A DNA stretch of 57,394 nt from Stenotrophomonas sp. NA06056 (GTDB taxonomy: Bacteria > Pseudomonadota > Gammaproteobacteria > Xanthomonadales > Xanthomonadaceae). The notes beneath the pieces are model-generated. The model saw only the letters and a list, made by a program, of their open reading frames with translations, was not told the DNA's origin and did no database searches. This document shows positions 30,291 to 38,081 of the stretch, one piece after another; position 1 is the stretch's first letter, and each line of letters opens with the position of its first letter. The stretch is taken from assembly GCF_013364355.1 (NCBI RefSeq), contig NZ_CP054931.1, positions 4,462,501 to 4,519,894 of the forward strand, given 5' to 3'. The position numbers and the translations under genes were made by a program.

Positions 30291-31079
30291 ATGTCGGCTG
30301 CCACTCCCAGTCTGGTGCAGTTGTCCAACGTCCGCATCGACCGGAGCGGGCGCACGATCCTGCGCGACGTTTCGCTGCAGGTGCCCCAGGGCAGCATCAC
30401 TGCTGTGCTCGGTCCGTCCGGCAGTGGCAAGTCGACCCTGCTGGCGGCACTGACCGGCGAACTGCGCCCGGCTGCGGGTGACATCACCCTGTTCGGCAAG
30501 CCGATCCCGCAGCGCAGCGCCGAACTGCTGGAGATGCGCAAGAGCGTCGGTGTGCTGCTGCAAGGCAATGGCCTGCTGACCGACCTGACCGTGGCCGAGA
30601 ACGTCGCCCTGCCGTTGCGCACACACACCCGCCTGCCGGCTCCGGTGCTGCGCCGGTTGGTGCAGATGAAGCTGCATTCGGTCGGCCTGCTGGCCGCCGC
30701 CGATGCCTGGCCGCGTGAACTGTCCGGTGGCATGGCCCGCCGCGTGGCACTGGCCCGCGCGCTGGCCCTGGACCCGCCGCTGATGATCTACGACGAGCCG
30801 CTGACCGGGCTGGACCCGATCGCCTCCGGAGTCATCATGAGCCTGATCCAGCGCCTCAACCACAGCCTGGGCCTGACCAGCATCATCGTCAGCCACCACG
30901 TGCATGAGACCCTGCCGATCTGCGACCAGGTGATCGCCATCGCCAATGGCGGCATCGTGTTCCAGGGCAGCCCCGAGGCGCTGCAGTCCAGCCAGGACCC
31001 GCTGCTGCGGCAGTTCCTGCACGGCCAGCCCGACGGCCCCATCCCGTTTGATGCCGCACCGCGTGCGAGGGTTGCCTGA
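30291..31079 (+). CDS. mlaF: phospholipid ABC transporter ATPase MlaF
   Basis: MlaF powers the MlaFEDB inner-membrane complex in phospholipid traffic between the outer and inner membranes. The 262-residue protein has Walker A GPSGSGKST, Q-loop VLLQGNGL, signature LSGGMARRVALARAL, Walker B LMIYDEPLTGLDP and a switch His in SHHVHE. The start at 30291 gives the usual length. First of mlaF-E-D-C-B-A; its stop overlaps the mlaE start (TGATG). Confidence 0.94.
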   Translation: MSAATPSLVQLSNVRIDRSGRTILRDVSLQVPQGSITAVLGPSGSGKSTLLAALTGELRPAAGDITLFGKPIPQRSAELLEMRKSVGVLLQGNGLLTDLTVAENVALPLRTHTRLPAPVLRRLVQMKLHSVGLLAAADAWPRELSGGMARRVALARALALDPPLMIYDEPLTGLDPIASGVIMSLIQRLNHSLGLTSIIVSHHVHETLPICDQVIAIANGGIVFQGSPEALQSSQDPLLRQFLHGQPDGPIPFDAAPRARVA

Positions 31080-31828
31080 TGCCGTTCGTGCAAGCCACCC
31101 GCTCGCTGGGACGTGCCGGTCTGTTCTCGCTGACCGTGCTGCGCGGCTCATTGCCAACCCGTGATTTCCTGGCCGAGCTGACCCGCGAGATCTACAAGAT
31201 CGGCGCGCGCTCGCTGCCGATCATCGCCGTCGGCGGCGCCTTCGTCGGCCTGGTGCTGACCCTGCAGGGCTACCGCACGCTGACCACCTTCGGTGCGGCC
31301 GACGCGCTGTCGACCCTGCTCGGCCTGTCGCTGTACCGCGAACTGGCACCGGTATTGACCGCGCTGTTGTTCATCGGCCGCGCCGGCAGCTCGATCGCCG
31401 CCGAACTGGGCCTGATGCGCGCCACCGACCAGATCAAGGCCTTGGAACTGATGGCCATCGACCCGGTGGCCAAGGCCGTGGCGCCGCGCTTCTGGGCAGC
31501 GGTACTGACCGTGCCGCTGCTGACCGGCATCTTCTGTTCGCTGGCGATCAGCGCCAGCTACTTCGAAGCCGTGCACGTGCTGGGCCTGGACAATGGTGTG
31601 TTCTGGTCGGCACTGCGTGGCAGCGTGGACTTCTGGGACGACTTCGGCGTGGCGATGCTGAAGTCGGCGATCTTCGGCGGCACCGCCGCGCTGGTTGCCG
31701 CCTATGTCGGCTTCCACGCCGAACCGACCATCGAAGGCACGTCCGTCGCCACTACCCGCGCGGTGGTCAACGCCTCGCTGCTGGTGCTGATGTTCAACTT
31801 CGTGCTGTCGGCAATGTTGTTCACCTAA
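31079..31828 (+). CDS. mlaE: phospholipid ABC transporter permease MlaE
   Basis: The 249-residue permease has five or so membrane segments and the hallmark GRAGSSIAAELGLMRATDQIKALELMAIDP motif region of MlaE/Ttg2B, with the conserved Glu. It partners MlaF, MlaD and MlaB. It overlaps mlaF by one base and is followed by a 58-bp gap before mlaD. Confidence 0.95.
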   Translation: MPFVQATRSLGRAGLFSLTVLRGSLPTRDFLAELTREIYKIGARSLPIIAVGGAFVGLVLTLQGYRTLTTFGAADALSTLLGLSLYRELAPVLTALLFIGRAGSSIAAELGLMRATDQIKALELMAIDPVAKAVAPRFWAAVLTVPLLTGIFCSLAISASYFEAVHVLGLDNGVFWSALRGSVDFWDDFGVAMLKSAIFGGTAALVAAYVGFHAEPTIEGTSVATTRAVVNASLLVLMFNFVLSAMLFT

Positions 31829-31886
31829 CCCCTCCATCGGCGGCGCGCATCGGCGCGCGGCCACCACGACTGATCAGGTAATCCAC

Positions 31887-32411
31887 ATGGCCATCCGCGG
31901 TCCCAGACTCGAATTCTCCGTCGGCGCTTTCCTGCTGCTGGCCCTGGCCTCGCTGATGGTGCTGGCCGTCGCCTCGACCAACCAGCGCTGGAGCTGGGGT
32001 GGCGAAGGCTATGAACTCAAGGCCCGCTTCTCCCAGGTTGGCCAGTTGCGCAAGCAGGCGCCGGTGAAGATTGGTGGTGTCACCGTTGGCCAGGTCGCGG
32101 CGATCGACCTGGACCCGGTCAAGTTCGAATCGATCGTGACCCTGCGCATGGACAGCAAGGTCAAGGATCTGCCGGCGGACACCTCGGCCGGCATCTTCAC
32201 CAGTGGTTTGCTCGGCGAGAGCTATATCGGTCTGCAGCCCGGCGGCGATCCGGACGTGCTGAAGCCCGGCGAAGAAATTGTCTTCACCCAGCCGGCCGTG
32301 GACCTGATCCAGCTGGTCGGCAAATACATGTTCAGTGGCGGCGCCGGTGGCGGCGCTGCTCCGAAGCCCAACGATGGCGCGCAGGCGCCTGCAACGGAAC
32401 CGCAACCATGA
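31887..32411 (+). CDS. mlaD: MCE-domain lipid carrier MlaD
   Basis: The 174-residue protein has one N-terminal membrane anchor (LEFSVGAFLLLALASLMVLA) and an MCE domain (about 40-120) with YELKARFSQVGQLRKQAPVKIGGV-type sequence and LLGESYIGLQPG. It forms the periplasmic hexameric ring on MlaE. The C-terminal tail is Gly/Ala/Pro-rich. Its stop overlaps the mlaC start (ATGA). Confidence 0.93.
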   Translation: MAIRGPRLEFSVGAFLLLALASLMVLAVASTNQRWSWGGEGYELKARFSQVGQLRKQAPVKIGGVTVGQVAAIDLDPVKFESIVTLRMDSKVKDLPADTSAGIFTSGLLGESYIGLQPGGDPDVLKPGEEIVFTQPAVDLIQLVGKYMFSGGAGGGAAPKPNDGAQAPATEPQP

Positions 32412-33070
32412 AGATGAAACTGATCCCGGCCCTGCTCGCCTCGTCGCTGCTGCTGGCCACCCCGTTCCTGGCACAGGCGCAGGCCGCCGCCCCCGCTGCT
32501 GCCGCCCCCCAGGGCCAGGCCGGCAAGGTGGTGATCGACGCCAGCACCCGCATCCTCAACACCCTGCAGCAGCGCCGTGCCGAATTCAGCGGCAACCCGG
32601 CCAGCCTGCGCAGCTACATCGACAGCGAGCTCAACCGCACCTTCGACCGCGACTATGCCGCGCGCCTGGTGCTGGGCACGCACGCGCGAGGCGCTGCTGA
32701 CGCGGACATCAAGCTGTTCGCCAATGCGATGGCCGACAACCTGATGCAGCGCTACGGTTCCACGCTGCTCAACATCCAGGGCAAGCCGAGCTTCCGACTG
32801 AAGGGCGAAAGCCCGCTGCCGGGCAACCGCGGCGTGCGCGTGAGCACCGAGCTGGTGCGTGCCGGCAGCGAGCCGACGCCGGTCGAGTACTGGATGCGCA
32901 ATGAAGGCGGCCAGTGGAAGATCTTCGATGTGAACATCGAAGGCATTTCCTACGTACAGACCTTCCGCAACCAGTTCGATGCCCCGCTGCGACAGAAGGG
33001 CATCAAGCAGGTGGCCAACGATCTGCGCAGCGGCAGCATGCAGGCCGGGCCGGCCGGCAATGGCAAATAA
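32408..33070 (+). CDS. mlaC: periplasmic phospholipid-binding protein MlaC
   Basis: The 220-residue protein has a signal peptide (to about AQAQA, residue 24) and the MlaC/Ttg2D fold: RRAEFSGNPASLRSYIDSEL, FDRDYAARLVLG, VEYWMRNEGGQWKIFDVNIEGISYVQTFRNQF. It shuttles phospholipid between the MlaA and MlaFEDB complexes. Its end overlaps mlaB by 11 bp. Confidence 0.94.
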   Translation: MKMKLIPALLASSLLLATPFLAQAQAAAPAAAAPQGQAGKVVIDASTRILNTLQQRRAEFSGNPASLRSYIDSELNRTFDRDYAARLVLGTHARGAADADIKLFANAMADNLMQRYGSTLLNIQGKPSFRLKGESPLPGNRGVRVSTELVRAGSEPTPVEYWMRNEGGQWKIFDVNIEGISYVQTFRNQFDAPLRQKGIKQVANDLRSGSMQAGPAGNGK

Positions 33071-33371
33071 GGCGCTGGCGCTGCTGGAAGGTGACACCCT
33101 GCGCCTGCGCGGGGTGCTCGACCGTGCTGCGGTGATCGCGCTGTGGCCGCAACTGCAGGCCCTGCCGGCGCAGCTGTCGCGGCTGGAGCTGGCGGAGGTC
33201 GAGCGCGTGGACAGCGCCGGCCTGGCGTTGCTGGCCGAGCTGGCCGCACGCGCACGCCAGAGTGGCCATCCGCTGACGATCTCCGGCGCCCCCGCCGGCT
33301 ACAACGAACTGAGCGCGGCCTACCGGCTGTCGCCCGACCTGGACTTCAACGCTACTTCTGCTGCGAGCTGA
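33060..33371 (+). CDS. mlaB: STAS-domain protein MlaB
   Basis: The 103-residue single STAS-domain protein has the strand-loop VERVDSAGLALLAELAARAR. MlaB binds MlaF and is needed for activity of the ABC complex. The ATG at 33060 sits inside the end of mlaC, an 11-bp overlap that implies coupling; the longer frame upstream lies in mlaC. Confidence 0.9.
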   Translation: MANKALALLEGDTLRLRGVLDRAAVIALWPQLQALPAQLSRLELAEVERVDSAGLALLAELAARARQSGHPLTISGAPAGYNELSAAYRLSPDLDFNATSAAS

Positions 33372-33372
33372 C

Positions 33373-34374
33373 ATGAACGTCGTACGCGTTTTTCCTCTGA
33401 TCCTCCTGGCTGCTGCGCTCAGCGCCTGTGCCGGCAAGCCGGCACGCAGCGACGCGCCGGTGGCCGACACCGTGGTGCCGGCGACGAGCATCACCCCTGT
33501 CGACAACGCTGTTGGTGCCGATGCACCTGCTGCGAGCGCGGTTGCCGATGCCCCCGTACCGCAGGCAACCACGCCGGCACCGGCTACCGCCGCACAGGGT
33601 GCGACCGGTAGTGACACCGCTGCTGCCGCTCCGGGCGGCGATGACGACTTCGACGCGTTGTACGGCGCCAACGGCAGCACCACCAACACCACCGCGTACG
33701 ACCCGTGGGAACCGTTCAACCGCAAGGTGCACGGGTTCAACAACGCCGTCGACCGCGGTATCGCCCGTCCGCTGGCGACCGCCTATACCCACGTGGTGCC
33801 GCGCTTTGCCCGTACCGGTGTGAGCAACTTCTTCAGCAACCTGCGTGCGCCGCTGACCATCACCAACCAGCTGCTGCAGGGTCGCCCCGCCGATGCCTGG
33901 GACAGCCTGGGCCGGTTCCTGATGAACACCACGCTGGGCATTGGTGGTCTGTTCGACCCGGCCAGCAGGGCGATGGTGCCGCGTCGCAACGAGGACTTCG
34001 GTCAGACCCTGGGTGCCTGGGGCTGGCGTCGTTCGCGTTACGTGGAACTGCCGTTCTTCGGCCCGCGTACCGTGCGTGACGTGTTCGGCCTGGCCGGTGA
34101 CATCCCGCTGTCGCCGATCCGCCGCATCGAAAGCGACAAATACCGCATCGGCCTGCAGGGCCTGCAGCTGGTCGATACCCGTGCGCAGCTGCTGGCGATC
34201 GACGACCTGCGCGATACCGCAGTGGACGAATACGCCTTGGTCCGCGATGCGTGGATGCAGCGTCGCAACTACCAGATCGAGAACGACCTGCGCGGCAAGC
34301 GCGAGCGTGGCAGCGACGATGCGAACTCGCCGATCCCGGTCGATGCGATGCCGATGCCGCAGTGGACCAACTGA
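33373..34374 (+). CDS. mlaA: outer-membrane lipoprotein MlaA (VacJ)
   Basis: The 333-residue lipoprotein has the lipobox LSAC (C19), a long Ala/Pro/Thr-rich linker (20-110), then the MlaA domain with YDPWEPFNRKVHGFNNAVD, NFFSNLRAPLTITNQLLQGRP, and LGAWGWRRSRYVELPFFGPRTVRD. MlaA removes mislocalised phospholipid from the outer leaflet. It begins two bases after mlaB, so the outer-membrane part is in the same operon; in E. coli mlaA lies elsewhere. The linker is longer than in E. coli MlaA. Confidence 0.94.
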   Translation: MNVVRVFPLILLAAALSACAGKPARSDAPVADTVVPATSITPVDNAVGADAPAASAVADAPVPQATTPAPATAAQGATGSDTAAAAPGGDDDFDALYGANGSTTNTTAYDPWEPFNRKVHGFNNAVDRGIARPLATAYTHVVPRFARTGVSNFFSNLRAPLTITNQLLQGRPADAWDSLGRFLMNTTLGIGGLFDPASRAMVPRRNEDFGQTLGAWGWRRSRYVELPFFGPRTVRDVFGLAGDIPLSPIRRIESDKYRIGLQGLQLVDTRAQLLAIDDLRDTAVDEYALVRDAWMQRRNYQIENDLRGKRERGSDDANSPIPVDAMPMPQWTN

Positions 34375-34393
34375 TCACTGCTGGCACCGCATG

Positions 34394-34424
34394 AAAAACC
34401 CCGCCTTGGCGGGGTTTTTTGTTT
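34394..34424 (+). terminator. Rho-independent terminator of the mla operon
   Basis: CCCCGCC TT GGCGGGG (34399-34414) flanked by AAAAA and TTTTTTGTTTT, 20 bp after mlaA. The A-run on the other side lets it also work for the minus strand (gpx). Confidence 0.9.
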
Positions 34425-34452
34425 TACCGGCATCCATCCACCTTCCGGCAGC

Positions 34453-34470
34453 TGCCAACCTTGGTTGGCA
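34453..34470. repeat. REP-type palindrome
   Basis: TGCCAACC/GGTTGGCA, the same stem as at 8096-8119, placed between the mla terminator and the gpx stop. Confidence 0.65.
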
Positions 34471-34478
34471 CGTCGTTT

Positions 34479-35024
34479 TCAGGCAGCCAGCGCCGCCTCG
34501 ACGGCCTCGCGCAGGCGCGCGTCATCAGCGGCAACGTCCGGGGCGAAGCGGGCGATGACCTTGCCATCGCGGCCGACCAGGAACTTCTCGAAGTTCCACA
34601 GCACTGCCGGTGCCGCGTGGATCGGAATCTCCTTGCTGGCCAGGCGCTCGCGCAGCGGGCCTTCACCGATCGCCTGCGGCTGTGCGGCAGTCAGCTGCTG
34701 GTACAGCGGATGGGTGTCTTCTCCCGCCACGCTGATCTTGGCGAACATCGGGAAGCTCACGTCGTAGGTCAGCTGGCAGAACTGCTGGATCTCCGCCTCG
34801 CTGCCCGGCTCCTGGCCGAGGAAGTTGTTGGCCGGGAAGCCCAGCACTTCCAGACCCTGCGCGTGCTTTTCCGCGTACAGCGCCTGCAGGCCTTCGTATT
34901 GCGGGGTCAGGCCACACTTGGACGCGACGTTGACCAGCAGCAGCACCTTGCCCTGGTAGTCGGCAAGCGAGGACGGCTGGCCGTCGATGGTGGTGAGGGA
35001 AATATCCTGGATCGAGGTGCTCAC
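34479..35024 (-). CDS. glutathione peroxidase (Cys type)
   Basis: The 181-residue thioredoxin-fold peroxidase has VNVASKCGLTPQY with the peroxidatic Cys (C37), LGFPANNFLGQEPGS and WNFEKFLVGRDGKV. The active residue is cysteine, not selenocysteine; such bacterial enzymes often use thioredoxin rather than glutathione as donor. It reduces hydroperoxides in the cytoplasm. It is convergent with the mla operon and 126 bp from the next gene, with a REP pair between. Confidence 0.93.
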   Translation of the reverse strand: MSTSIQDISLTTIDGQPSSLADYQGKVLLLVNVASKCGLTPQYEGLQALYAEKHAQGLEVLGFPANNFLGQEPGSEAEIQQFCQLTYDVSFPMFAKISVAGEDTHPLYQQLTAAQPQAIGEGPLRERLASKEIPIHAAPAVLWNFEKFLVGRDGKVIARFAPDVAADDARLREAVEAALAA

Positions 35025-35080
35025 GCGGGACTCCGGCTACAGCGGGGAAAGGCCCACCAGCATACCGCCGCGCGCGCTGC

Positions 35081-35142
35081 GGTAGAGCCGAGCCCATGCT
35101 CGGCTGCCGTGGCATCAGCCGATGCATGGGCTCGGCTCCACA
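35081..35142. repeat. inverted pair of SMAG/GTAG REP elements
   Basis: GGTAGAGCCGAGCCCATGCT and its near inverse (35118-35142, with GATGCATGGGCTCGGCTC) face each other and could form one long stem. The same sequence family is at 50571-50632. Confidence 0.8.
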
Positions 35143-35150
35143 GGACATCC

Positions 35151-35552
35151 TCAGTCGACGCAGATCGTGCCCTGCGCCTTGCCACCTTCGATACGCTGGC
35201 GGCAGCCGAAGGTCTGGCTGGCATCACGCTGGCAGGTGCCGGTGGCCACCGCACCGGCAGCCACCTCGCCCGTGGCCAGGCACTGGCCGCTGCAGTCGCT
35301 TTTGTTGCTGCAGGTCTTGCCGGCGTCGGCATAGGGAATCACGCACTGCACCCGTTGCAGGCGGCCCAACGGCTGCAGGGTACCCCCGGCCGCACGGCAG
35401 TCCACGTCGCGTGCTTCTTCATAGGCTGTGGCGGCTTCAGGGCTGTCGGCCGCCGTGGGTACCGCACCCGCATCCTCACTGGCCGGTGGGGTACTGCTGC
35501 AGGCGGCAAGCAGCGCGCTCAGGGCAAGGCTGGCAAGGAATCGGAGGCGCAT
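35151..35552 (-). CDS. Cys-rich putative lipoprotein
   Basis: The 133-residue protein has a lipobox LLAAC (C18) and a short Ala/Pro/Asp linker. A cysteine-rich domain (about 50-133) follows with eight cysteines: VDCRAAGG, VQCVIPY, TCSNKSDCSGQC, TCQRD, FGCRQ and a terminal ICVD. The even number suggests disulfides in the periplasm. I do not recognise a named family and assign no function. It lies between gpx and rmuC on the same strand. Confidence 0.78.
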   Translation of the reverse strand: MRLRFLASLALSALLAACSSTPPASEDAGAVPTAADSPEAATAYEEARDVDCRAAGGTLQPLGRLQRVQCVIPYADAGKTCSNKSDCSGQCLATGEVAAGAVATGTCQRDASQTFGCRQRIEGGKAQGTICVD

Positions 35553-35622
35553 GGCAGTACCTGATCGGTGTGGACGGCGCCAGCATACGCACCCGACGAT
35601 GCAGATGGCGTGTCAGCCGGCG

Positions 35623-37173
35623 TCAGGCGTCCTCACCCTCGCCTTCTGCCGCCTCTTCGTCGCTGGGTGCTTCGCCCAGGTCACCCAGCAGGCCTTGCGC
35701 CTGTTCGCCGGCCAGTGATTCCACGCCACGCAGGCGGCGTTCGATGGTGCGTGTCTTGCGGCTGGCCTCGCCGATGCTGCGGCCCACCGTGGTGATCTGT
35801 TTCTCGGCCTTCTCGAGGATACCGGCGAACTTGCCGAACTCGCTCTTCACTGCGCCCAGCAGACCCCATACTTCGCTCGATCGCTGCTCGATGGCGAGGG
35901 TGCGGAAGCCCATCTGCAGGCTGTTGAGCAACGCGGTGACGGTGGTCGGGCCGGCCACCACCACGCGGTGCTCGCGCTGCAGCAGATCGACCAGGCCAGG
36001 GCGTCGGATCACTTCGGCATACAGGCCTTCGGTAGGCACGAACATCACCGCGAAATCGGTGGTGTGCGGCGGCACGATGTACTTCTCGCAGATCGACTTG
36101 GCCTGCACGCGGATCGCGCGTTCCAGCTGGATGCCCTGCAGGCGCACGCCCTCGGCATCGCCCTGCTCCTGCGCATCGAGCAGGCGTTCATAGTCTTCGC
36201 GCGGGAACTTGGAATCGATCGGCAGCCAGACTGGCGTGTCGTCGTCGCGACGGCCCGGCAGGCGTACGGCGATATCGACCATCTCGTTGCCGTCAGGACG
36301 CACTTTCACTCCGCGCGCGTACTGTTCCTGGGTGAGGGTCTGCTCGAGGATGTTCTCCAGCTGCACTTCTCCCCAGCTGCCACGGTTCTTGACGTTGGTC
36401 AGTACCCGCTTCAGATCACCAACGCCGGTCGCCAGCTGCTGCATTTCACCCAGCCCGCGCTGCACCTGTTCCAGCCGTTCGGACACCAGCTTGAACGAGT
36501 TGCCCAGCCGCGTTTCCAACGTGGACTGCAGCTTCTCGTCCACGGTGTGGCGCATCTGCTCGAGCTTCTGCGCGTTGTCGGCCTGCAGCGCGCGCAACTG
36601 TTCTTCCAGGGTGGCGCGCATTTCCGAGATGCGCTGTTCATTGCGCTGGGTCAGCTCCTGCAGGCGCAGGCCCAGGCTCTCGGTCAGTCGCTGCTGCGAC
36701 TGCGCTCCCTCCTCTCGGCCCTTGCGGGCGTCCTCCACCAGCGCCTGCCGCAGCGCACCGAACTGGGTATCGGTACGGGCGGTCAGTTCCTGCAGCTGTT
36801 GGCCGAAGGCATGGATGCGCGCCTCCTGCTGCTGACCGAACACATCCAGCTGCACGCGCAGTTCCTGCAGGCGCTCGCCCAGCGAAGCAGCACTGCGTTG
36901 CTGGCTGTCGGCCGCCTCGGCGCGGGCCTTGCGCGCATCTTCGCCCAGCGCTTCGCGCAGCAGATCCAGACGCTGATCGGTGCGCGTGGACAGGTCCGTC
37001 AGCGCGCGCGCGAACCCATCCAGCTGCTCGCGCAACTCGCTGCGGCCAGCGCGTGCTTCATCACGCACGGCCTGTTCCAGGCGATCGTGGGGCGGACGGC
37101 GCAGCAGCGCCACCAGTTGCAGGATCAGCACGACCAGCAGCAGGCCGGCGACGAGGAGGAATTCGGTTTGCAT
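35623..37173 (-). CDS. rmuC: RmuC family protein (DNA recombination)
   Basis: The 516-residue protein has one N-terminal membrane segment (about 5-24), a long coiled coil (about 30-265) and the RmuC domain (about 270-460) with NRGSWGEVQLENILEQTLT, VWLPIDSKFPREDYERL, YIVPPHTTDFAVMFVPTEGLYAEV and VVAGPTTVTALLNSLQMGFRTLAI. RmuC limits inversion and rearrangement at short inverted repeats in E. coli and has a nuclease-like fold. The start at 37173 precedes the membrane segment. The C-terminus is a Glu/Asp-rich tail. Confidence 0.93.
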   Translation of the reverse strand: MQTEFLLVAGLLLVVLILQLVALLRRPPHDRLEQAVRDEARAGRSELREQLDGFARALTDLSTRTDQRLDLLREALGEDARKARAEAADSQQRSAASLGERLQELRVQLDVFGQQQEARIHAFGQQLQELTARTDTQFGALRQALVEDARKGREEGAQSQQRLTESLGLRLQELTQRNEQRISEMRATLEEQLRALQADNAQKLEQMRHTVDEKLQSTLETRLGNSFKLVSERLEQVQRGLGEMQQLATGVGDLKRVLTNVKNRGSWGEVQLENILEQTLTQEQYARGVKVRPDGNEMVDIAVRLPGRRDDDTPVWLPIDSKFPREDYERLLDAQEQGDAEGVRLQGIQLERAIRVQAKSICEKYIVPPHTTDFAVMFVPTEGLYAEVIRRPGLVDLLQREHRVVVAGPTTVTALLNSLQMGFRTLAIEQRSSEVWGLLGAVKSEFGKFAGILEKAEKQITTVGRSIGEASRKTRTIERRLRGVESLAGEQAQGLLGDLGEAPSDEEAAEGEGEDA

Positions 37174-37218
37174 GTGGCAAGTGTAGGCTGGGCCAGTCTC
37201 ACGTGCTGAAACCCGCCC

Positions 37219-37824
37219 ATGTTTGTTCTCTACGGAAAACCCACCTCGATCAACGTACGCAAGGTGCTGTGGCTGTGCGCCGAACTCGATCTGGCGTTCA
37301 CGCATGACCCGGCACCCGCGCCGGACCTGCTGGCCACGCTGAATCCAAACCGGCAGGTGCCGGTGCTGCGCGATGGCGACGTCGTGCTGTGGGAGTCCAA
37401 CAGCATCTGCCGCTACCTGGCCGCGCGCCAGGGACGCGATGACCTGCTGCCCGCCACGGCGCAGGGCCGCGCCAAGGTGGAGCAATGGATGGATTGGCAG
37501 GCCACCGACCTCAACAGTGCCTGGCGCCACGTGTTCATGGCCCGCGTACGCCAGCACCCCGACTTCGCGGACGACGCACGAGCGGAGGCCAGCCTGGCGC
37601 ACTGGAACCATCTGATGACACTGCTCGATGCACAGCTGGCGACGACCGATGGCTACGTGGTGGGCAACACCTTCACCCTGGCCGACATCGTGCTCGGCCT
37701 GTCGGCGCAGCGCTGGCGCAGCACCCCCGGCAACAAACCGGCGCTGCCCTACGTGGAAGCCTGGTTCGAGCGCCTGCGCCCCCGCCCGGGCTTCGCCGAG
37801 CATGTGGACAACGGTGTGGCGTAG
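37219..37824 (+). CDS. glutathione S-transferase
   Basis: The 201-residue protein has the GST layout: thioredoxin-like N-terminal domain (1-80) with FVLYGKPTSINVRKVLWL, PNRQVPVLRDGD and WESNSICRYLA, then the helical C-terminal domain with GNTFTLADIVLGL. Substrate unknown. It is divergent from rmuC across 45 bp and followed by the compound repeat C. Confidence 0.92.
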   Translation: MFVLYGKPTSINVRKVLWLCAELDLAFTHDPAPAPDLLATLNPNRQVPVLRDGDVVLWESNSICRYLAARQGRDDLLPATAQGRAKVEQWMDWQATDLNSAWRHVFMARVRQHPDFADDARAEASLAHWNHLMTLLDAQLATTDGYVVGNTFTLADIVLGLSAQRWRSTPGNKPALPYVEAWFERLRPRPGFAEHVDNGVA

Positions 37825-37841
37825 CACGCTTGCTTGGCTTC

Positions 37842-37885
37842 ATCCACGCATGGCGTGGATCTACTGTGTCGACCAAGGTCGACAC
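37842..37885. repeat. REP-like palindrome pair beside copy C
   Basis: ATCCACGC/GCGTGGAT followed by CTACT and GTGTCGACC/GGTCGACAC. It is the reverse-complement counterpart of the pair at 21111-21153 and lies on the matching side of the long inverted repeat. Confidence 0.75.
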
Positions 37886-37913
37886 CTACCAACAGCAGCG
37901 GGAAACCGTCGAA

Positions 37914-38017
37914 GGCGGGGCGGTGTGGGTTGGCAGGACCGTTGGCGCCATGGATGGCGCCATCGAGCCCCCAAGGACGGGTTTACGGCGTGTCCTGCCA
38001 GCCCACACCGCCCCGCC
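37914..38017. repeat. long inverted repeat, copy C (type 1 centre, inverted orientation)
   Basis: Arms 37914-37939 and 37992-38017 are complementary over 26 positions with one mismatch, with a third arm sequence (GGCGGGGCGGTGTGGGTTGG). The centre, read on the minus strand, repeats the type 1 core: CGCCGTAAACCC, TGGGGGCTCGATGGCGCCAT and CCATGGCGCC. The left flank is the reverse complement of the GACRGTTTCCCGC flank of copies A and B. The region 37825-38081 holds no gene. Confidence 0.85.
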
Positions 38018-38081
38018 AACCCGCAGGAGCCCCGCTTTGGCTTTGGCTGTCGCCTCTGCGGGTGCCGGGCGCAGCCCGGCG

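Noticed and set aside
34479..35024. Selenocysteine glutathione peroxidase
   Set aside because: The active-site codon encodes Cys in SKCGLTPQ; no in-frame TGA is read through.
14599..38017. CRISPR array or insertion sequence as explanation for the repeats
   Set aside because: The repeats are isolated, without regular spacers, and carry no transposase gene or target-site duplication that I can see.
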